Assembly (NCBI GenBank): GCA_022113835.1
Contig: JAILWY010000022.1
Span: 4,092,001 to 4,156,000, forward strand
Direction: 5' to 3'
Origin: Atopsyche davidsoni
Taxonomy: Eukaryota; Arthropoda; Insecta; Trichoptera; Hydrobiosidae
Length of the DNA stretch: 64,000 bases
Each line of letters begins with the position of its first letter. The first letter of the stretch is position 1. The notes under the pieces are model-generated. The model worked only from the letters and a program-made list of their open reading frames with translations, was not told where the DNA came from and did no database searches. Both the position numbers and the translations under genes were made by a program. Of the stretch, positions 44,811-54,600 are shown one piece after another.

Positions 44811-45714
44811 TCATTTCGGCTGTTTTAAGTATTCTCCTATAATGCCACATGTTAAGTGCTTCGATTTTTCGCATAACTGCTGTCTCGAGTGTACTCCACA
44901 AAGAAAGACTGATACAACATACTTTTTACTCTTATTACTAAATCGAACACTGCCTCAAAGGGCAGCTCACTACACCATTTAAATGACCAAACAAAAACTG
45001 CTTCCCATAAATATTTGTGATCGTATTTAGCCACCAGTCGGCAGTAGTGAGATAGCGGCATTCTCAAAGCAGCCTATTTTAACTGCTACTTAGAAATAAC
45101 TGTATTTCGTATTAAAATACTAAAAGGTGTTGCAAAAATATTTATAAAACATAGCAATAAATAATGTTTCGTAATAGTACCTTAGGATAACGGGTATTGA
45201 TTTATCTGCATGTTATGTAATATTCGAATTCACACAGTAAATTTTAATATTACGAAGTTTGTCGCAGTCTATCAAAACATCGTAACCGATATATTTGACC
45301 TTCAAATTTCAGGTACTAAATTTTTATTTGCATATTTATTGCAAAAATAAATAAATAATTGTTCCCGATGCAGCGGATGCCGCGTGCGGTGTTCTGGCGC
45401 GGGACTGTCGCCTCGCTATTCCTCGGCATTCCGTTCTCTTGACCAACCAAACGTGACCCCCGTAAATCACAAATCCACAATTAACCTTCGATCAAGTTAG
45501 CACCTGGGTCAACACACTGTTCGGAAACATACTTGTGCAATTCGCTGGCCATTTTCTGAATTTTTAATATCAACATAAACAGCATCGAGAAAATTAAAAA
45601 AATTGCAACAAAAACACACACACACACACACATACACATATATACGTAATTAAATAAATCTTGTGTCTCGAATATTTATCCAGCGAAGGCACATCGGTTC
45701 CACACCTGCGTAAA

Positions 45715-45800
45715 ACGGTTAAAATTCTCAGCTACAGTGGCTGAGAACACCGAGCCGCGAAAACCGTGGAGTCTGGGCTCAAAACCCACACTTCTAAAAT
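45715..45800 (+). repeat. tRNA-derived SINE-like copy
   Basis: 'ggttaaaattctcagc' followed by an A-box-like 'cagtggctgagaacaccg' and a B-box-like 'gggctcaaaaccc'. It resembles, in the opposite direction, 46,160-46,255. Confidence 0.5.
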
Positions 45801-46159
45801 TTATAATATTCATTTTGCAGTGTGATTTGTGTATCGATTACCTGAAATATATTTCACACACAATACACCTGTGTTTGTAAAAAAATAACATATAATGTAT
45901 TGCGTAAATCAAAAAAAATATATAAATAATATATCTGCATTTAAAAACAATAATTTATAACCGTTCATTGCTAGCATTAGAAGATATTTATCGAATGGTT
46001 TTTACACATACGCAAAAAAATATAAAAATAGATAAATTGTCATTTTATTTATCAGTGATGATTTATTATTGAGTATTAAAAAAAAAAAAAAAAATACCCA
46101 CTGTGACTACAGTGTGCTTTGGGCAATCGATTTACGAATGAAACGAAGAGATTTTATTT

Positions 46160-46255
46160 ATTTTTTAATTCGGGACAGGTAGGATTTGAACCCACATTTC
46201 TGCGGCTATCGCCTCCCGGTGTTTTAACCAATCAAACCTGAGAATTTTAACTGTC
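46160..46255 (-). repeat. tRNA-derived SINE-like copy
   Basis: Reverse complement reads ...gattggttaaaacaccgg... then gggttcaaatcc (a good B box). Inverted relative to the copy 400 bases upstream. Confidence 0.55.
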
Positions 46256-46534
46256 TTTATAGTATATACTAAATTTTTAAAATTATATTTTACTTGGAAA
46301 CTATTTTTTTGATTATTTGAAGATTATTTTTATTATTTTGAATAATTGAAAAGTCACAACTAGTCTTGAAATATAGATTATTTCTTAAGAATTTTTAATT
46401 AGTAACTAATATAGGCAATGATGAGAATCAAAATATTATATAATGAATAGAAAAATGCGTAATTTATAAATTGTATTTCGTCAAATATGTGATAATGTAT
46501 TTATAGTGATCATTACACATTTCTCACCAAATAC

Positions 46535-46598
46535 CAGTGGCTTGCAGTCCTATTCAAATACTATCTAAAATAATCCGCTTTTCTTAGGTACGCCACTG
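46535..46598. mobile_element. Very short MITE, CAGTGGC ends
   Basis: Begins cagtggcttgcagtcc and ends ggtacgccactg. Related ends ('ggaccgcacgccact') lie at about 46,625, 47,170 and 60,575. Confidence 0.45.
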
Positions 46599-46606
46599 GT
46601 AATGCG

Positions 46607-49150
46607 GTGTGCTAATGCTTGCGTGGACCGCACGCCACTCTTCAATATATTGTATATGTTTACATGTGTAAAATATTTACCTAACCTAACCTAACCCTTG
46701 TCTGGTCGTCAGTCATTCACCAGGGAACACAGGTGTTGAGTTATTTATCAGAGCCTTCGTTGCTGGAACTCAGGAACAAGGCTCTGCATGGACTCGAAAA
46801 GCCTGTCTTCAAGTACAATAACGCTACAAGGCTACAATAACGCTACTATCATTATTCTGGTGCCTTTTGAGGCTTAAGCTTTTATAATTCTAGTAATTAC
46901 CAGTTTTGGTTAAAATAAACTACAATGTATTGCAATTCAAACACCAAAATTATTTACGCACTGCTAAAATTATTCTAGAACTATATGTTTTAATACCACT
47001 TTAACTAAAATTATTCTGGCTATATCACACATATATATATATATATGAAGAAAAAAAAATGTATATATTCAATAATACTGCATTTTCATCTTACGTAAAT
47101 ATAAATATTAATAAAATCATAATTTGAATGAATTAATTTAGGGCAAGCAATGCTGTATTGCCCCTATGGACCGCACGCCACTGTTCTACCATACTATAAA
47201 ATATTTTATAATCCTTAAGTGCTTTGCAATAACAACCTTTATAATATATATTTCCAGGGCCGTTTTGTATTTTAAATTTCCAATAAAAAAAAATTCAGTT
47301 GAAAATAAAGATAAGTTCAAACAAATTTATTTATAAAACTTTTGACTCTAAAGGCAGCAAACTTTTATACCAACCCGATATGATAATTTTAATCTTTTGA
47401 AATGTAAATTACCTTCTAACTACGCAATGTCCTGCAAAAAGTACCAAATTACGCACATATCAAGAATTTCTCAAAAACCAAGGTTTTTTTTTTTTTTTTT
47501 TTAATATACCTTGTGCCTCATTTAATCACAAAAAAGAAAAAAAATTGCAATAAGTATTTACAGTCAATTTTTTGCAATGGCTTTTTTATGTAAATTTTTA
47601 ATTTCTAAAAAATTATTGGAAGTACGGATTTTTTATTACCGCCACAAAAAAAAATTCATTAAATGAAAACAGACTATAGGCCGCAATGCAAAAGGCAGGT
47701 GGGCAAGCATTAGGAAGCGTTTAATGGCGATTGTCTTTACCGTTTACTTTGAGATCTGAGTGATTTTTTTTTAAAGATTTTTTCATTCACTGATTTCACA
47801 TTCATGTTGTCTTTTTCTTTTTAATAGTTTTCTTTTCTTGGATAAAGATAATTCATAAGTTAACATAACTGAAATAAACTTATTGCCTCTCCCGAATTTA
47901 AACTCGCGTAGTTGGCACACAAGCGTGCTAACCTCCGAGCCACAAGCGATTTTTAAAAACGTATACCCATTCGTAAATGCGACCTTTGAGGCATATAGCG
48001 ATCGATTAAAAACCATCATCATCTTAAAGCATCGTTTAAGTATTTAATTTATATTTATTGTTGTTGAATTCATAATTTAATGATGTTTCGTGTTTACGAC
48101 AGAAACATTAAATTTTAGTCATTTTTTAAACTTAAATCGTGTGATTGCAAAATAAATACGCGTTGAAGCCGCTCAAAGTGTCAATTTTTATTCAAATGAT
48201 TTAACATCATCGACATCAATAGTGTATTTAAAAATAAAAGCTTAGAGCCCTGACATGAGACCGGTGCAGAGAAACGATTGGATTGCAGTCGCCTGCGACT
48301 TCCTGGGCATTTTAGATGGATTACTTGCTACGTTCTTTAATTTATTGTGGTACTTTCACATTCAAAGATTATTATTTTATTTTATACATACTCTTAAAGT
48401 TATTTGTACAGTTTTATACATATATGAGAAAAACAACGACCTAAACATATTTTCACATATTTCCTTGTTGCATTCCGATCCTGGTCTTCAAAGAATTGCG
48501 TAATAATTCTGCCATGTAATATATCCACGATATTTTTGTAGATTTTAATTGCCGAGTAAAGATTGTATTGTCACATTGTAAATGTTATGTAAAAAAAAAT
48601 AAAAGTATGAGCAGCTGATTCAACACTGATACTGTTCAATACATTATTTGTATAAACCAAACGTGAATCAATTCTCCTTCCTCATACAATAGCACCAGAG
48701 AATTCTTACTCCATTGAAAACGAAAAAATATTTACTATGTATAATAGTATAATGTAATAGTAGGATGTTTATATATATATGTATATATATATATTTTTAT
48801 AATTGATCGATATTTTATCGTTTCGTTTGCTGGCCACGAATTATCCCACTGCAAGGCGATCCGCTTTTTCATTTCATTCTCTATCGAAATGGGTCCAATC
48901 GAATCATACAACCAGTGGCGTCCCAGTGCAACGATAACAGACTGCCTACTATAACAGTTTTTATTTATTTCCTAGCAAAGCGTTTTGTATTGCGTCTATA
49001 TATATATATTTTTTTTTATATTTTCGCCTTGGCGCTTTCACGGCTTGTTGGCTGTGTTTGTGTGTGTTTTTTTATTATTTTTTACGAGTGCTTTGCTAAT
49101 ACCACTTTTACGTACGCCTCTGCTCAGCTGAGCAATCTCCCGTACGCTAG
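46607..49150. other. Intergenic / upstream of the mucin-PLA2 gene
   Basis: AT-rich; three CCTAA units at 46,681-46,697 match the insect telomeric repeat but are too few to matter. An open frame at 48,255-48,503 is not recognised. Confidence 0.35.
47880..47945 (-). repeat. tRNA-derived SINE-like fragment
   Basis: Reverse complement reads gtggctcggaggttagcacg (A box) and gagtttaaattcggg (diverged B box). Confidence 0.5.
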
Positions 49151-49159
49151 ATTTTCATA

Positions 49160-49260
49160 CATATTTCAATGTCCGTTGGCCGCGGTCGCCGCTATTGGCC
49201 GCGCACATGCCGTCGCGTCAACTTGCCTCGGAATGCCTATACTCGATCGCTAGACAACAA
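49160..49260 (+). promoter_or_regulatory. Possible promoter of the mucin-PLA2 gene
   Basis: A GC-rich patch (ttggccgcggtcgccgctat) with an inverted CCAAT box (ctattggccg), about 0.85 kb before the first coding exon. Inferred from position and composition. Confidence 0.3.
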
Positions 49261-50038
49261 CATCTCATCAATTATCTCCAACAGATAACATGTCTATTTG
49301 AATAAAATGTGAAATACGGTCGTGTCCAGTGTAAAAGTGCAGACGCCGTCACTGTCAAAATTTCGAGATCAAAAAGTAATAATTTTGATCGCTTGTGTTT
49401 GTAATTTTAATAAAAAAATTTTTTTTTGCACACTTATGGTGAATTTATCTGTTATAATCAAGTGAAAGTGATGCGGTTGTTTTGTTGTATTTTTTTTTTT
49501 TTTTTTTGCACAATTCATGTTATGTATATCGACAGGAGAAAATTGAGTACTGCGAATATGAGTAAATCGTACAAAATAAGAAAATTATGTTTTTTTTTAT
49601 AGCAAGTATATTCATTAATTAGTTTTCATATACAAGCAAAATATATGGGTGGGCACAACGTGGTATTTGTAAATCGTCATAATATTGTGAGTTTAAATGT
49701 CACGGCCAGTAAATCGTGGGAATTGCGTCCATTTGCGATGACATTGTGAAATATTTCACGCACGTTACAGTTACACTTCATCGTGGCGTATGACCAGTTT
49801 AAGAGTACTTACAGCGTGTAAGAATCATCATCGGATGATGGCATCTCACCCGCACACACAATTTCTAAAATTAATCATGTATACCATATAGCTGATTTGT
49901 TAGTTCAGATATTAAAACCATAGTGTTTCTGTTTCAGTTATTATTACTTTCTTTATTAAAATGTATAAACACGACGGAAGCAAGTAGCTTTAAAATATTT
50001 AATACGCTTTTAGCTAATAATTGCTTATTTACTTTCAG

Positions 50039-51625
50039 ATGAAAATGACTACACGAATAAAAACTACAACAAAAAGAAGGTCGTATTGCAAAATATTAGA
50101 TAGGCAATTCATCATATTAGTGGCAATCACGATCGCCTCGGTCTGCCTTCCCCGCGCCTCCGGCGTCGCCTTTCAAAACGCAACCAAGCCGAAGGAGAAC
50201 TCACTCCAGGACAAGCCCTACCCCAAGCTGCGCTCCTCTTTCGCCGTTCCGCCCAGCTCGACAGAGAAGGACCCAAGGTTCACGACCCCTGCGAGAATCC
50301 CGCTGCCCGTCCAGCGCGCACTGAGTCCACTGGAAATCAACGGGAGCTTGCACACCAACGCGACCGCAGATGCGCTGAGCGTGAACGCAGCCGCTGAAGC
50401 AAATACCACAGACGATCAGGCTGGAGACGCCCAGGGCGAGGAGTCTCCCCCAACTGTCGTGGAAAGTTCCGTCGAGAACACGGTCCATCGCAATATCACA
50501 GACGAGGAATCCACGCAGACAACCTCGGACGACATCCTCGGCAGCCCGACGATGCCAACGAATACCCGAGACGCCACCGACATCAAAGCGAAAATCACAG
50601 ACGATCAGGCTGAAGACACCCGAGGCGAGACACCTCCCCCTGCTGTCGTGGAAAATGCCGCCGAGAGCACAGCCCATCGCAATATCACGGACGAGGAATC
50701 CACGCAGACAACCTCGGACGACATCCTCGGCAGCCCGACGATGCCAACGAATACCCGAGACGCCACCAACATCAAAGCGAAAATCACAGACGATCAGGCT
50801 GAAGACACCCGAGGCGAGAAGCCTCCCCCTGCTGTCGTGGAAAATCCCGCCGAGAGCGCAGTCCACCGCAATGTCACGGACGAGGAATCCACCCAGACAA
50901 CCTCGGATGACGTCCTCCGCAACCCGACGACGCCGACGAACACTCGAGACGGCGCCAATAACGGCGCGAATGCAACCACAGAGCCTGCCTTCCACTTCAA
51001 GTCTGACCGAAGACTAGACGATATCCCCCATAATTCCACGCCCGACAATCAAAACTTTATCAATTTTCCAACTACCGAACCGATACTGACACAACTGAGC
51101 ATTCAAGAATTAGCAGATATAAACGTAATCGCTACAGAAAATAACAAAATCAACGAAGAACCTACGATGAAGCATCTAGAAGATATTCTCGCAGGCAATC
51201 GCATCTCCGACACACCATCAGTCAACACGACAACAAAAGATACAACGCGCAAGAACTCCACTGAATTCAGTCTCAGGAGCGGGTCAGCGAGACTAGAATA
51301 CGCAAAGAAAACTGCAAACAAAATGCAGCCCAGCTCGACGCATAGAAATCAGTTCTCAACGTCGGAGCCGGCGCGCAAGACGATGACTCAAAAGTCCAAC
51401 GAACCGGGCGCCAAGAAACGCGACAAGTCGAAGGTTGCGCCCAAAGACACCACGGCCAAGTCGAAACACGAAAATAAGAGTGAAAACAACGTCATAAGCG
51501 ATCCGGGCAAGCTGTGCGTGGGCGCGTGTGAAAGTGCGGGCGCCCCCGACGAGGACTACGACCTGAGCTATGAGATCCAGGACTACGAGGGCGGCGACGC
51601 GACCACCGCCGGGAAGAACGCGGTC
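50039..51625 (+). CDS. Mucin-like first coding exon with signal peptide
   Basis: Acceptor tttactttcag precedes the ATG; donor GTC|gtaagt. A basic start (KTTTKRRSYC) then a hydrophobic core FIILVAITIASVC gives a signal peptide. The body is rich in T, S, N, E, D, P with many N-x-S/T sites (NGS, NAT, NTT, NIT, NVT, NST), and the end is acidic with DYDLSYEIQDYEGG. The upstream untranslated exon is not identified. Confidence 0.85.
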
Positions 51626-54600
51626 GTAAGTCTGATTCTATTCATTATATATTCGATACGCATCCACGTAAACTTCCTCCTTCCGATGCCCCCTTTTCCT
51701 TCGATTTTCCTTGAAAAATCACCTGGAAGATACTATGTTGAGTTGATGCACTCTCTCATTTGTGACGTGGTCACCCACCCCGCCTCAATTCTAGATTTCA
51801 TATCTCATAACACTTTTCTCAAATTAATTTAACGCACACCGTCTCAAAAGCCGCACACGCATATATAATAATATACACGTGTGTGTTTGTTTATTTTTTT
51901 TGAAAGCGTTAGGGATTCAAACCCACGCAGTCGCAGCCCGGTGACTTAATCTTCTCGCCCACCGCGTGCGTCGCTCTTGTAAGACAAGAATTTTAACCGG
52001 CGCTTTCGTTTCCCAACGCGTGTTTTAATTTTAAAAAAAAAACACAATAGACTGTTAAACACAATAAACAATAACAGTTTATTTATTATGGTCCATCAGC
52101 AAGCCGTGTATTATTATCATTTTACATGCCAAAGCCGGTGGTTTATTTCATAATAAGGTTGTCTAGTAATCAGCGCACTTGCTCGTCGATCCTGGGTTTG
52201 AATAGTGCTTTGAGATCAGAAACAGGAAGCATAACGAAAATCTCGAAAATATTTTATTTTGATACAACCTGTATATAGTAATATTTAATAATAAAAAATT
52301 AAAAATTAAAAGTAAAAAGTCGCGCATAAGTATTCCGTTACAATTGTGCTGGGTTTTTTTTTTTGTGGCCACAAAAAACCCATGTAAAAAGTTTGGTTTT
52401 TTTGTGTGTATATTCTCCGGCCGGCGCTTGTAATGTAAAGCGGTTGAGAGCGGTATCGACCGTGTCGAACGGCTGTGGTGCAAGGTTAGATCAATATGCT
52501 TTACTACAATTCACTTGCTGCTTTTAAGACACAGACCTTTCAATTTGGCATTCTTATTACTATTGAGAACATTTTTTTATTTTTTTATTATATAATATTT
52601 AATAGTTAAAATAAATCTTCTAGTAATCTTGTCAGTCTGACCGAAAAACACTTGCAAGTATTATTGCAATGCTTTTTCTTTGGAAGTATATCAGAAATTT
52701 TACAGAGTGGTTTTTTGTATGCAAAAATATAAATAAAACTTTTTTTAATCAGTCTAACCATTAAAAAAAATAAACTCTGCAAATATTGGTCCAATTGAAG
52801 TAATTCTAAAATGCTGAAATCTGAGCGATGAGATCAGAGCAAATCGACATTCTCCATACCTCGTTTTAACAATAGTCAGGCAGAACCTTTTTTCTGTATC
52901 TCCAACCTAACAGAAACTTGTTCTGCACCCCTGGTGTCTATTCTAAACCGTTACAATTATCATTATTACAACAATCATTTATTACATTCGCTCCAATTAT
53001 ATATAAACTTCCTAACTCTTTTTTAATTATACTGCAAGTTAAATATTATCTGACACTCTAGCCCAGGGGTCACCAACCTTTTTGCACCCTAGAGCACTTT
53101 CTAGAATGCCCGTCGAGCGGCGGGCACCATTAATTTTTTCAAGGTATATTTATAGTTGGACATAGTCAATAATACATATAATGCACAAAAAAATATTATT
53201 AATATAAAAATATAATTTTGACGATATAATTATTTTCGCTTTATTTCTCTGTTTAATTACTAAATATATATTTTTTTCTTCAACATAAATAATTTTTTAT
53301 CGTGGTCGCACTTCGGCGGGCACACGTAAAACGGTCGGCGGGCGCCATGGCGCCTGCGGGCATAGGGTTGGGGACCACTGCTCCAGCCAATCGATTGCTT
53401 TAATGTATATAATGTACACGATGAACCTGCATGGGTTAAATATTTTAAATGTGCTCACTGTACCCAAGTGTTGTACAGTCGAACCGATGCTCTCGTTTCA
53501 ACGGTTTCCGATGTTTATGCGCGGATTCCGACATCGTCGGGTGTTATTTCTCCAATCTGAATGGCCGCCCGTCCAAGGCCGACCTCATGCAGCCCAGTCG
53601 CTGCAATTTCCATTGTGTTCCTGCCTGTCTTCGGTCCACTTGCGAAAGTAACGGCTTCCGCTTGCTCCACCTCCGGCGGGTCTTCAAGGACGCCCGTGGC
53701 GCGCCGCGAAATCGCGCCACGGCAGGCCGACAAGTCATTTTAGTATATATTTGTATTTTTTTTTACGCGAAATATTGACTGGCGTACTTGTAGAGACAGC
53801 TTGGTACGCATCCGGCATTCGGCTTGTAAACGGGGAGATCGCAGAAAATCTATATCAGGGAGCTTTTTTCTTTTAGAGACAATCGACCTTTCTTCGTGCA
53901 ACCCATATTTTTTTTATTAAATCACTCTATTTCAAAAGAATGCAGTAGGTACGTTTTCGGTTGTCCCGAATGCGGATATACTTATTAGTGTCAAGCAATT
54001 AGTCAACAAATCCTAAATTATTATGTTGTATAAGCGTGTGTATGTGGGTTATATATTTTGTTAATATAAAAAAGGCTGTTGCTGTCATTTTTTTTTGCCG
54101 GTTAAATGTTATATATTAAATAAAAAATTATATTCAAAGTTATAACACCGGTGAGCTGAATTATGTTAAATACTTAGTAAAAAAAAAAACTATATATATA
54201 TTTATTTTATTTTATTTAACAGTAATAATTAATTTACTCTCTATACAAGTGAAATGAAATTGAAATAAAGTAAAAGTATGTATTTGATTTATTTTTTTTA
54301 TGGTAAACATTAAAAAATATCTATAACAATATATAAAGCCGCGACAGCCCGTCTTGATTTGTGATTCCGCGTATTTAAACAATAAAAGTGAATAGCCGAA
54401 TGGCTGGGAGATCACGATAATTTTTGTCTAGTACATAGTCCGAAAAACGATAACGTAAAAGTATATTTGTTGGGATTTTACTTTTTGAAATAAATGGTCT
54501 TTTTTTAAAACTATTATATTTTACAAAATAACTTTTTATTTGTATTGACATTGCACGTGTTAATAATTTTCATTTTATTTACTATACTTTTCGCAATGAA

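Noticed and set aside
46681..46697. Telomere-type CCTAA repeats
   Set aside because: Only about three units, within ordinary sequence; also 'taacctaaccc' in pacifastin introns is part of the duplicated unit and not telomeric.
50201..50995. 264-codon - strand ORF opposite the mucin-like exon
   Set aside because: It mirrors the 189-bp GC-rich coding repeat, has no family features, and the + strand shows signal peptide, glycosylation sites and a proper donor.
51626..51832. C-terminal extension of the mucin ORF beyond the donor
   Set aside because: A strong gtaagt donor follows GTC at 51,625 and the extra sequence is a retrotransposon fragment.
53515..53738. - strand ORFs opposite the Cys-rich exon
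   Set aside because: The + frame has an acceptor, matching phase and regularly spaced Cys; the - frames have none of these.
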